This document shows, piece after piece, positions 7,214 through 13,626 of a DNA stretch of 14,508 nucleotides (position 1 is the first letter of the stretch; each line of letters opens with the position of its first letter). The stretch is from a candidate division FCPU426 bacterium (lineage in GTDB: Bacteria > Oederibacteriota > PGYV01 > Palsa-1178). Under the pieces are notes generated by a model. That model was not told the origin of the DNA, ran no database searches, and saw nothing but the letters and a program-made list of their open reading frames with translations. The DNA is taken from the NCBI GenBank assembly GCA_003167475.1, contig PMTB01000061.1:1-14508 (forward strand). The letters run 5' to 3'. A program made the translations under genes and the position numbers.

Positions 7214-7227
7214 TTTTAGGATTAAAC

Positions 7228-7257
7228 TTGACATTAATGCACTTTATTATGTATAAT
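7228..7257 (+). promoter_or_regulatory. Consensus sigma-70 promoter of the M23/bactofilin operon
   Basis: TTGACA (7228-7233) and TATAAT (7252-7257) are both perfect and are separated by 18 nt. Transcription would start near 7264, about 50 nt before the first gene. This is the strongest promoter seen in the window and would drive the 105-aa protein, the M23 peptidase and the bactofilin. Confidence 0.85.
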
Positions 7258-7313
7258 AAAATTGATTTTTAAAAGTTCTCAGAATACCTACATGACCAAG
7301 GAGGCTCTTAAGA

Positions 7314-7631
7314 ATGGGAATGACACAGGCAGAAGCAATCGCGGAAAGACTTAAGGGAGAATGCAAAAGGCTTTATGGCGGCGCGCTTATCAGGGTATCG
7401 CTGGATTCTTATCCTAACGACGACGGGGCAGACCTCTATATCTACGCACCGAGAAAATTTTCCGACATGCTTTTATCCAAACTGAAAATCGCGAGAGTCC
7501 AGTTCCTGAAAAACACCAAGGTTGACGGCGATAAGGTCAGGATTTTCATGGAAGATGTTGAGAATATGACGCCGGAGCTGAAGGCAAAATTAACGGCAGC
7601 CCAGGCTGCGCCTCAGCCGCCGCAGAAATAA
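7314..7631 (+). CDS. Conserved-looking protein of unknown function, 105 aa
   Basis: I do not recognise this family. The protein is soluble, with no signal peptide or membrane helix. The N-terminal part looks like a helix (TQAEAIAERLKGECKRLYG), followed by strand-rich segments (ALIRVSLDSY, ADLYIYAP), a helix (FSDMLLSKLK), two more strands (VQFLKN, DKVRIFMED) and a disordered Ala/Pro/Gln tail. That order would suit a small alpha/beta fold. ATG 7314 follows AAGGAGG (7298-7304) by 9 nt; an ATG two codons later is too far from the site. It is the first gene after the consensus promoter and lies 91 bp before the M23 peptidase, so it should be strongly expressed and may serve the same envelope module. 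That link is from position only. Confidence 0.85.
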   Translation: MGMTQAEAIAERLKGECKRLYGGALIRVSLDSYPNDDGADLYIYAPRKFSDMLLSKLKIARVQFLKNTKVDGDKVRIFMEDVENMTPELKAKLTAAQAAPQPPQK

Positions 7632-7722
7632 AGCTGCATAAAACTAATAATAAATTATAAATAAGGCAGTTCGGGATAAGTGTCCCTAAACGCGTTTGAC
7701 GTTAAAATTTCCAAGGAGAGAC

Positions 7723-8646
7723 ATGAAAAGACTAAAGAGGAAGAAGCACATCACGCTCATGGTGGTACCTGACGACACCGGCAAGGTGATAAGCGTAAAA
7801 CTCGGGGCAAGACTTTTGCTCGGGATTTTTGCGCTATGGTGCGCTTCCGTGCTTATCTCCGCTTTCATCATCACCCGTCACGCAGACTACAGGACAAGGA
7901 TAGCCTACGATAATTACCTGCAGCAAAAACACAAGGACTTCGCGAAGGAAATGATAGAGACAAGGGACACGGTAAAGCGCGTCTCCGAGATAGACAAGCA
8001 GCTACGCGATATGCTTTCCTTAAGAAGCAGGAATGCCATCATCAAGTATACAGGTTTTGGCGGGCCTTCATATCTGGATACCAAACTCCTGGAAAAAAGC
8101 GTGAAAGACAATGACGAGGTCATAAGCAGGCGGTCGTTTGAACTTGCCGTGCAGTATGTGCAGGACCAGGCGAACGATTCAGAGAGTTCCTTCCAGGAAA
8201 TAATCAGTTACATCACAGAACAGAGGGCAAGGCTCACGGCAGTGCCGGCGGGCTGGCCCGTTAAGGGATGGATCACGGCTTCTTTCGGGCCCAGGATAGA
8301 CCCTTTTACGGGATCGCTTTCATATCATGCCGGTGTAGACATAGCCAATGATATAGGCACGCCGGTCAAGGCCACGGCCGACGGTGTTGTTGTAACCGCG
8401 GATTTTGAAGCGGGCGGCTACGGCAACCTGGTCGTGATAAACCACGGCAACGGATACACAACAAAGTTCGGGCATATGATAAAGTACGTGGTCTCGCCGG
8501 GCCAGCATATCAAGAAAGGCCAGGTTGTGGGTTACCTGGGAAATACGGGGCGCTCAACCGCCCCGCATTTGCACTATGAAGTTAAACTCAACGGCGTGGC
8601 CGTAAACCCCGTGAAATATTTAAATAAAGAAATAGCGCTGAAATAG
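7723..8646 (+). CDS. Membrane-anchored M23 family (LytM-type) metallopeptidase
   Basis: This is a probable peptidoglycan endopeptidase. The 307-aa protein has a basic cytoplasmic start with the segment HITLMVVPDDTGKV common in such proteins, one membrane helix (about 28-50), a helical, probably coiled-coil stalk (about 55-165) and a C-terminal M23 domain (about 175-300). All M23 residues are present: zinc ligands H202 and D206 in YHAGVDIAN and H284 in HLHYE, plus H251 (FGHM) and H282, which normally assist catalysis, so it should be active. ATG 7723 is chosen over a TTG at 7696 because AAGGAGAG (7713-7720) lies just before it. The bactofilin gene follows after 58 bp. M23 peptidases paired with bactofilins shape cells in Helicobacter (CcmA with Csd proteins) and Hyphomonas (BacA-LmdC), so a localised wall-cutting role is likely. 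Confidence 0.94.
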   Translation: MKRLKRKKHITLMVVPDDTGKVISVKLGARLLLGIFALWCASVLISAFIITRHADYRTRIAYDNYLQQKHKDFAKEMIETRDTVKRVSEIDKQLRDMLSLRSRNAIIKYTGFGGPSYLDTKLLEKSVKDNDEVISRRSFELAVQYVQDQANDSESSFQEIISYITEQRARLTAVPAGWPVKGWITASFGPRIDPFTGSLSYHAGVDIANDIGTPVKATADGVVVTADFEAGGYGNLVVINHGNGYTTKFGHMIKYVVSPGQHIKKGQVVGYLGNTGRSTAPHLHYEVKLNGVAVNPVKYLNKEIALK

Positions 8647-8704
8647 TTTTTTTCAGGCAAGCCGCTTTTAAACAATCCGATTTAATTTATTTGAGGTGTC
8701 TCAT

Positions 8705-9061
8705 ATGGTATCCACCGGAATAGAAACAGTGATAGGGAAAAGCTGCGAGGTCAAGGGCGGGCTGGTTGCCAAAGGCGGCATACGCGTTGACGGCAAGGTC
8801 GAAGGAAGCGTCATATCGGATGACTCGGTCATCATAGGCGAGCACGCGGTGGTAAAAGGCGATATTGTGGGAACCCACGTGGTTATAGCCGGCAAAGTCA
8901 GCGGCGATGTGACGGCAAAAACAAAGCTTGAGATACTGCATACAGGAAAGCTTTACGGCGATATAAAGTCCCCGAAAATAGCCATGGCCGAAGGCGTTGT
9001 ATTTGAAGGCACATGCGAGATGGAAAAGGAACTTCAGGAAGCGTTTCCCTTAAAGAAATAA
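8705..9061 (+). CDS. Bactofilin (polymer-forming cytoskeletal protein)
   Basis: The 118-aa protein has the single-domain bactofilin (DUF583) pattern: TVIGKSCEVKGGLVAKGGIRVDGKVEG and then a right-handed beta-helix of short repeats with regular Gly and Val/Ile (VIIGEHAVVKGDIVG, VVIAGKVSGDVTA, LEILHTGKLYGDI). Bactofilins self-assemble without nucleotide into membrane-associated filaments and position peptidoglycan enzymes. The short N-terminal MVSTGIET may hold the membrane contact. The C-terminal tail is charged and short. ATG 8705 follows GAGG (8693-8696) by 8 nt; a GTG at 8696 overlaps the ribosome site and is less likely. It is the last gene of the module with the M23 peptidase upstream, which probably is its functional partner. 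Confidence 0.95.
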   Translation: MVSTGIETVIGKSCEVKGGLVAKGGIRVDGKVEGSVISDDSVIIGEHAVVKGDIVGTHVVIAGKVSGDVTAKTKLEILHTGKLYGDIKSPKIAMAEGVVFEGTCEMEKELQEAFPLKK

Positions 9062-9066
9062 GTTAT

Positions 9067-9209
9067 TAAGCCAAAAGCCAAGAGCCAAAAGTTAAGGGGG
9101 AAGGCAAGTAAAGCAAGTTTTTAAGTGTTGCAAATCATTTGACGCCTGTTTTCCTTGCCATCATTTAAAAACTTAAACCTTTAACTTTTGTCTTTTGGCT
9201 TTTGGCTTA
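9067..9209. repeat. Long inverted repeat built of 7-bp units
   Basis: The arms at 9067-9095 and 9181-9209 pair at 27 of 29 positions across an 85-bp spacer. Each arm is made of near-identical heptamers: AAGCCAA, AAGCCAA, GAGCCAA, AAGTTAA on the left and the reverse complement series on the right. The spacer contains further partly matching segments (GGCAAG/CTTGCC and AAGTTTTTAAGTG/CATTTAAAAACTT), which pair in a different order. It starts 5 bp after the bactofilin stop and ends 23 bp before the -10 box of gltX. It may separate the two transcripts. Confidence 0.7.
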
Positions 9210-9229
9210 CTTCAACTTAAACGGATTTA

Positions 9230-9238
9230 TGATATAAT
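9230..9238 (+). promoter_or_regulatory. Extended -10 promoter of gltX
   Basis: TGATATAAT is a perfect extended -10 element. The -35 is poor (TTCAAC at 9211-9216, 16-nt spacing). Transcription would start near 9245, giving a leader of about 27 nt. Confidence 0.6.
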
Positions 9239-9271
9239 GACCGGACTAAAAAAATACGGAGTGTGATGAAT

Positions 9272-10714
9272 ATGGTAAGAGTACGTTTCGCGCCGAGTCC
9301 TACGGGCTACCTTCATATAGGCGGGGCCAGGACCGCGCTTTTTAATTATTTGTTCGCAAAGCATAATGACGGGAAATTCATCCTGAGGATAGAGGATACG
9401 GATAAGGACCGCTCCACCAGGGAATCCGAGGCCGAGATACTCGAGTCAATGAAATGGCTCGGGCTTGACTGGGACGAGGGGCCGGGCAAAAGCGCGGACG
9501 ACTCGCTATACTACCAGACCAGGCGCCTGCCCATATATCACGCCCACGCGGATAAGCTTATCAGCGAGAATAAGGCTTACAAATGTTTCTGCACAAAGGA
9601 AGAGTTGGACGGCGAAAGAAAAAAAGCCGAAGCCGAGAAGCGCGCGTTCAAATACGACGGAAGGTGCGGCCTGCTGACAAAGGAAGAGGCAAAGCAAAAA
9701 GAGGACGCGGGCATGCCTTTTGTTGTCAGGGTGAGGGTTGAGCAAACCGGCGAGACTGTCATCAATGACATAGTACGCGGCGAGGTCAGGGTACAGAACT
9801 CCACCTTGGACGATATCATAATCCTGCGTACCGATAAGATGCCCATATATAATTTTGTAGTTGTGGTTGACGACATGGAAATGGGCATTACCCACGTAAT
9901 ACGCGGGGAGGACCATCTTTCAAACACCCCCAAGCAGATACACATATACAAGGCGCTCGGTTTCCCCATGCCGCAGTTCGCGCATATTCCGCTGATACTA
10001 GGCGCGGATAAATCAAAACTTTCAAAAAGACACGGAGAGACCGCTGTGCTCAGGTACAAGGAGAACGGCTACCTGCCGGAAGCGCTTGTAAATTACCTGG
10101 CTTTGCTCGGCTGGTCGCCGGACAACGACGATACCATATTTTCCATGGAACAGCTCGTGTCCAAATTCGCGCTCGAGAGGGTCCACAAATCCGGCGCCAT
10201 GTTTGACAATAAAAAACTCATGTTCATTAACGGCGTGCATATACGCGGCAAGAACGCGGACGAACTTACAAAATTATGCGTACCATACCTGCTCAAAAGC
10301 GGTGTGATCACTGAAGGAGACATTAAGAACAGGTATGATTTCATAAAACACGCGGTTGTATTGCAGCAGGAAAAGCTGCAGGTATTGGCCGAGATATCGG
10401 ACCTGTCGTCGTATTTCTTTAAAGACGATTATGATATGAACGAGGACGCGAAAAAAGTCTGGGAAAAGAACGAGGCGGAGCGCGGCAAGGTGCTGGAAAT
10501 ATTCTCGAAAATAATAACAGAAATAGGCGTTGATAAGGCAAAGGTGGAAGAACGGCTTAAAGCCGATATGGAAACGGCCGGAATAAAACCAAAAGTGTTC
10601 ATGCACGTAATAAGGGTTGTTTTGTCCGGCACAACAATGGGTCCCGGGCTGTTTGACATATCGGAAACGTTTGGCTATGATAAGTGCATGGCAAGGATTA
10701 AAAAGTACAGTTGA
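9272..10714 (+). CDS. gltX: Glutamate--tRNA ligase
   Basis: This class I aminoacyl-tRNA synthetase charges tRNA-Glu with glutamate in the cytoplasm. The 480-aa protein begins MVRVRFAPSPTGYLHIGGAR, with the HIGH-type motif at 15-18, and has the KMSKS-type motif KLSKR at 249-253. RIEDTDKDRS, the CFC...YDGRC segment that in other enzymes can bind zinc, and RGEDHLSNTPKQ are also typical. The C-terminal half is the helical anticodon-binding region. The start is uncertain among GTG 9263, ATG 9266 and ATG 9272. I chose 9272 because GGAG (9258-9261) is then 10 nt away and the protein begins at the usual family position. If the genome lacks GlnRS it would also charge tRNA-Gln, with amidotransferase correction; this cannot be seen here. 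Confidence 0.96.
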   Translation: MVRVRFAPSPTGYLHIGGARTALFNYLFAKHNDGKFILRIEDTDKDRSTRESEAEILESMKWLGLDWDEGPGKSADDSLYYQTRRLPIYHAHADKLISENKAYKCFCTKEELDGERKKAEAEKRAFKYDGRCGLLTKEEAKQKEDAGMPFVVRVRVEQTGETVINDIVRGEVRVQNSTLDDIIILRTDKMPIYNFVVVVDDMEMGITHVIRGEDHLSNTPKQIHIYKALGFPMPQFAHIPLILGADKSKLSKRHGETAVLRYKENGYLPEALVNYLALLGWSPDNDDTIFSMEQLVSKFALERVHKSGAMFDNKKLMFINGVHIRGKNADELTKLCVPYLLKSGVITEGDIKNRYDFIKHAVVLQQEKLQVLAEISDLSSYFFKDDYDMNEDAKKVWEKNEAERGKVLEIFSKIITEIGVDKAKVEERLKADMETAGIKPKVFMHVIRVVLSGTTMGPGLFDISETFGYDKCMARIKKYS

Positions 10715-10731
10715 TAATGTTGTAATGAACT

Positions 10732-10770
10732 TGTAGAGCGGCTGCTTGCCGCCGCTCACCGCGGGTTTTT
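10732..10770 (+). repeat. Single GC-rich hairpin of the GTAG family after gltX
   Basis: TGTAG (10732-10736) leads into a 7-bp stem, GAGCGGC (10736-10742) with GCCGCTC (10751-10757), loop TGCTTGCC, then tail ACCGCGGG and five Ts. It has the same framing as the hairpin at 1520-1558 and as the right halves of the larger elements. It lies 17 bp after the gltX stop and could double as a terminator, though the Ts start 8 nt after the stem. Confidence 0.6.
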
Positions 10771-10796
10771 CATTTTTAATTGGGAGTTGAGAATTT

Positions 10797-10970
10797 TGTA
10801 GTCGCAGGCCTACGGTCCATCGGCCTGCGCCTAGAAATGTAATGAACATACTCAAACTTCGGACAGTCCGCAACACCGCGTGCAATTTGTTTTTAATCCC
10901 GCATGCGCACCCCGGTGAAGCGTATCCGCCGTCGCTGAAGCTCTGGCGGACAAGGCAGGGTGCGGCTACA
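10797..10970. repeat. Two-hairpin intergenic element, copy C, with nested palindrome
   Basis: The left end TGTAGTCGC (10797-10805) is perfect and the right end GCGGCTACA (10962-10970) has one change. The left stem is CGCAGGCC (10803-10810) with GGCCTGCG (10822-10829): relative to copies A and B one G-C pair has become A-T, keeping the pairing. The right stem CGCACCC/GGGTGCG (10906-10912, 10958-10964) is kept, but its loop is 45 nt long instead of 14 and holds another hairpin, TCCGCC/GGCGGA (10925-10930, 10945-10950). The element ends 35 bp before the nitroreductase start codon. Confidence 0.8.
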
Positions 10971-11005
10971 AAAATATTGATACAAAAAAAGGGGCCTTAA
11001 ACGCA

Positions 11006-11827
11006 ATGACCATAATAGAAACGATACACAAACGCCAGTCGTGGCGCACTTTTCTTCCCAAACAGTTGGAACCGGAAAAAACAGGCTTGCTCCGCGATTT
11101 TATGTCCTTAAACACGAGGAGCGTATTCGGGTCCGTTGTCCGCTGCGAACTTATGGATTTTAAAGTGACCCCCGTGAACCTGCTCAAGACCCTCGGGGCC
11201 TACAGCGTCATAAAGGACGCGAAAGTATTCATGGCCGGGTGTGTTAAAAATTCCGAAAAATGCCTGGAAGATTTCGGGTATATAATGGAAAAGAACGTAC
11301 TCAAAGCCGTGGAACTCGGATTTGCAACGTGCTGGCTAGGCGCTTCCTCCAACAGGAACGGCTTTTCGGAAATGATGAAGTGCGCGCCTGATGAAATAGT
11401 GCCGGCCGTGTCGCCGGTGGGTTATGCCGCGGAAAAAAGGCGCCTTGCTGACAGCCTGATGAGGAAGGTGGCAAATTCCGACACAAGAAAACATCTTTTT
11501 GAGATATCTTTCAGGGGGGATTTTTATGATTCCCGCGTTCCTGAGAATAAATATAAGACGGTCCTTGAATGTGTAAAGCTGGCTCCGTCGGCCACCAACC
11601 AGCAGCCGTGGAGGTTCTTAAGGGAAACTGACGGGGATATTTTCCATCTCTTTCTTGAACGCACAAAAGACTACACGTACAAAGCAGGCCAGAACATAGA
11701 CATGGGTATTGCCATGGCGCACTTTGAGCTGGCTGCGAACGAATTGGGCCTGAAAGGCAGCTGGACGCAGGATAAACCGGATGTGGATGCGGGAGACCGC
11801 GAGTATGTGGCTACGTGGAAGCCATAA
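11006..11827 (+). CDS. Nitroreductase family protein, TM1586-like
   Basis: The 273-aa protein looks like the putative TM nitroreductase family (Thermotoga TM1586 type), in which two nitroreductase-like halves are joined in one chain that would bind FMN. The first half starts IIETIHKRQSWRTF, the usual Arg-containing opening, and contains VLKAVELGFATCWLG. The second half has the strong motif LAPSATNQQPW (192-202) and IDMGIAMAHFELAANELGLKG. The natural substrate is unknown; such enzymes reduce quinones, nitro compounds or halogenated compounds with NAD(P)H. ATG 11006 has only a weak ribosome site (GGGG 10991-10994, 11 nt away). Repeat copy C ends 35 bp upstream, so any promoter would lie in or before it. 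The stop codon lies within a palindrome. Confidence 0.85.
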   Translation: MTIIETIHKRQSWRTFLPKQLEPEKTGLLRDFMSLNTRSVFGSVVRCELMDFKVTPVNLLKTLGAYSVIKDAKVFMAGCVKNSEKCLEDFGYIMEKNVLKAVELGFATCWLGASSNRNGFSEMMKCAPDEIVPAVSPVGYAAEKRRLADSLMRKVANSDTRKHLFEISFRGDFYDSRVPENKYKTVLECVKLAPSATNQQPWRFLRETDGDIFHLFLERTKDYTYKAGQNIDMGIAMAHFELAANELGLKGSWTQDKPDVDAGDREYVATWKP

Positions 11828-11880
11828 ACTATTGTAAATAGTTTATGGCCATGTACCCGAGTAAAACGAGTGGTACATGG
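11822..11880. repeat. Two adjoining perfect palindromes across the nitroreductase stop codon
   Basis: The first is CCATAAACTATT (11822-11833) with AATAGTTTATGG (11837-11848), 12 bp with a 3-nt loop, and it includes the last sense codon and the stop. The second follows without a gap: CCATGTACC (11849-11857) with GGTACATGG (11872-11880), 9 bp with a 14-nt loop that itself contains CGAGT twice. There is no T-run after either, so they are not standard terminators. They look like inserted repeat units. Confidence 0.75.
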
Positions 11881-11991
11881 TAATTGGCGATAACGGCGGT
11901 AAATATTTTGAATTCTTACGAAAAACCAGCATGTTTTTTAAATCCCCTGCTCCTGACCCAGTCGCAGACATTGTCGCTTAAACAAATCTAA

Positions 11992-12020
11992 TTGATATAA
12001 CTTCCAAAAAGTATTATTAT
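11992..12020 (+). promoter_or_regulatory. Probable sigma-70-type promoter of the ECF sigma cluster
   Basis: TTGATA (11992-11997) and TATTAT (12015-12020) each match the consensus at five of six positions and are 17 nt apart. The -10 lies inside a short ATT-repeat (12013-12026). Transcription would start near 12027, about 44 nt before the sigma gene. A typical ECF-type promoter (GGAAC/GTC) was not found, so self-activation is not supported by sequence. Confidence 0.5.
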
Positions 12021-12070
12021 TATTATGCAGCGGATTCTATTGCAAAATTGTCTAATCAATGGGATGAAAA

Positions 12071-12658
12071 ATGAATGAAATAAACTTTGATGAGATAAAG
12101 CGATTACAGGAAGGTCAAAAAACTGTATTTAACAGGATTATAACGATTTACGGGAAATTTGTTGCGGCTTTATGCCTGAAATATATGCTCAACAGGGAAG
12201 AATCAATAGACGCGGCCCAGGAGGTATTTTCCGCGGTATACCTAAATATCGGAAGTTTCAACTTTAAATCAAAATTTTCGACCTGGCTATACCGTCTGAC
12301 GGTGAACCACTGCATTAACAGGCTTAAGCAGTTGAAACGGCGCAACTCATTTTTTATGGAAAAATACTGCGATGATAACGGGGAACCCGTTGAAATGGCC
12401 GAATTTGTGGCTGACAAGAAAAAATTGACGGATGAAGAAATGGAGCTCAAAGAAACCGGGGATATTATTTTCAGGGAACTCAACAGGTTCGGCGAAACTG
12501 ACAGAAGCATCATAATATTATCTGACATGGAGGGCCTTTCCTGCAGGGAAATTGGGGAAATCCTCAATATCCCGGAAGGCAGCGTGAGATCGGGCGCTTC
12601 GAGAACAAGGCGGAAACTGAAGGAGATCCTCCGGAAAAAGCACAAGTTGAAAGGATAG
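12071..12658 (+). CDS. ECF-family RNA polymerase sigma factor
   Basis: The 195-aa protein has the two domains of extracytoplasmic-function sigma factors. Region 2 spans about 20-85, with DAAQEVFSAVYLNIGSF (polymerase contact) and FSTWLYRLTVNHCINRLKQ (-10 recognition). Region 4 spans about 140-190, with the helix-turn-helix LSCREIGEILNIPEGSVRSG followed by the basic helix SRTRRKLKEIL. There is no region 1 or 3. ATG 12071 has a weak ribosome site (GGGA, 12060-12063). Only 3 bp separate its stop from the next start, so the two proteins are almost surely made together, as is usual for a sigma factor and its anti-sigma factor. A promoter of the housekeeping type lies upstream. Its target genes cannot be read from this window. 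Confidence 0.95.
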   Translation: MNEINFDEIKRLQEGQKTVFNRIITIYGKFVAALCLKYMLNREESIDAAQEVFSAVYLNIGSFNFKSKFSTWLYRLTVNHCINRLKQLKRRNSFFMEKYCDDNGEPVEMAEFVADKKKLTDEEMELKETGDIIFRELNRFGETDRSIIILSDMEGLSCREIGEILNIPEGSVRSGASRTRRKLKEILRKKHKLKG

Positions 12659-12661
12659 AAA

Positions 12662-13588
12662 ATGAAACCAGAAAAGAACGGCTTTGATCACAGAATGAAG
12701 TCCTCGGTGGATTTCTTCAATAAACGGCTCGATGTGTCCGTGAAATTACCCGCGGATTTCAGGGCCGGCATATGGGCCAAAATAGGGGAAGACAACCCTT
12801 CGTTTTTGGACCGTTTGTGCCGCCTTATGATTGGCCGCGGCAAACTATTTGCCGTTGGCGCGACGGCATTTGTTTTAATGGCGCTGGTTGCCGTTGTTTC
12901 AATTACCCTGCGTAATACCGGCACCAGCGGGATAAAAATGGCAATGAAAACAGCGACCCCAAAATATGTCCCCGCGGAGAATAACAAGGCGCGTAATTTC
13001 GGACAGACCGGCGGGAAGAACGGATCAGTCAATTCTTTAGCTTCCGTTTCCCATGGACCGGACCAGGATAATTCCCGGTTGTTTGCGGGTATGGCGAAAA
13101 AAAATGACGGGGTACAGGAACAAACCACCGGCCATCGGAATATCGGGAAGCCGCCGTTAATATCCGTTGTATCGGGACAGGCGGCGGCCGGCGGGCATCA
13201 TATCATTAAGGATTCCGGGGCAGCGCCTGCGTACAACAGTATCTCATCGGCAGTTTTAAAGCAGACTCCGGTTCCGCAGGTTAAAGTGATTTATCCGGAT
13301 ATTCATCCCGGCCCTGATGTGAAAAATACGCTTATTCATCCTTTGAGCGGAGACAGGACGGAATTTGCCTATAATGTCGTTGTTGGATGTGATGTGGTGA
13401 TAAGGGTTTACGACAGGAACGGCCGCCCAATAAGGAATATCTATTCCGGGAGCAAATTGCCGGGCGCTTATGCGGGATATTGGAAGGGCGACGACGACAC
13501 AGGCGCCACCGTAAAAGCGGGCATTTATATTTTATATATGAGAATAGGTTCGGTTGAAAAAAAAGTAACTGTCGGCGTGATTGAGTAA
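12662..13588 (+). CDS. Single-pass membrane protein with FlgD-like Ig domain, probable anti-sigma factor
   Basis: The 308-aa protein has a cytoplasmic N-terminus (1-61), one membrane helix (62-83), a long low-complexity Gly/Ala/Pro/Ser/Asn stretch (about 84-220) that is probably a flexible periplasmic linker, and a C-terminal domain (about 224-308) of FlgD Ig-like type. The latter is shown by VIRVYDRNGRPIRNIYSG, GYWKGDDDTGATVKAGIYILYMR and the final KKVTVGVIE. The segment KLPADFRAGIWAKIGE (28-43) resembles the pre-membrane part of anti-sigma factors, but the zinc motif HxxxCxxC is absent. Gene order and the 3-bp gap to the sigma gene suggest that the N-terminus binds the sigma factor. FlgD-like tails resemble C-terminal sorting domains of type IX-secreted proteins, but this protein has an N-terminal anchor and no cleavable signal. 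The anti-sigma role is inferred. Confidence 0.85.
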   Translation: MKPEKNGFDHRMKSSVDFFNKRLDVSVKLPADFRAGIWAKIGEDNPSFLDRLCRLMIGRGKLFAVGATAFVLMALVAVVSITLRNTGTSGIKMAMKTATPKYVPAENNKARNFGQTGGKNGSVNSLASVSHGPDQDNSRLFAGMAKKNDGVQEQTTGHRNIGKPPLISVVSGQAAAGGHHIIKDSGAAPAYNSISSAVLKQTPVPQVKVIYPDIHPGPDVKNTLIHPLSGDRTEFAYNVVVGCDVVIRVYDRNGRPIRNIYSGSKLPGAYAGYWKGDDDTGATVKAGIYILYMRIGSVEKKVTVGVIE

Positions 13589-13590
13589 AC

Positions 13591-13626
13591 ATGAAGAAAA
13601 GAACCAGCCGGTTTGTATATGCTTAG
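13591..13626 (+). other. Very short frame MKKRTSRFVYA overlapping the PorV-like start
   Basis: An ATG 2 nt after the preceding stop codon opens an 11-codon frame that ends in TAG at 13624-13626, overlapping the next gene's ATG at 13619. It could couple translation to the downstream start, or it may be the true beginning of the PorV-like gene with a one-base sequence error, since its basic residues would suit a signal peptide. Neither start has a good ribosome site. Confidence 0.3.

Larger units (their letters stand above)
6926..7227. other. Gene-free stretch with several inverted repeats
   Basis: No convincing gene lies here; a minus-strand frame across it runs into the 3' end of xth and has no family signature. 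The stretch holds a short palindrome GCAGC-TT-GCTGC (6948-6959), a nested cruciform (6973-7013), a small AAAACA-CCT-TGTTTT hairpin around 7096-7110, and an inverted repeat directly before the next promoter (7173-7213). A small RNA cannot be excluded, but none is recognised. Confidence 0.5.

Noticed and set aside
6926..7313. tRNA or riboswitch in the gap
   Set aside because: No tRNA T-arm motif (GGTTCRA) and no known riboswitch core was found by eye.
10274..10885. 203-codon minus-strand frame across the end of gltX
   Set aside because: It covers the conserved gltX C-terminal region and repeat DNA and has no family signature.
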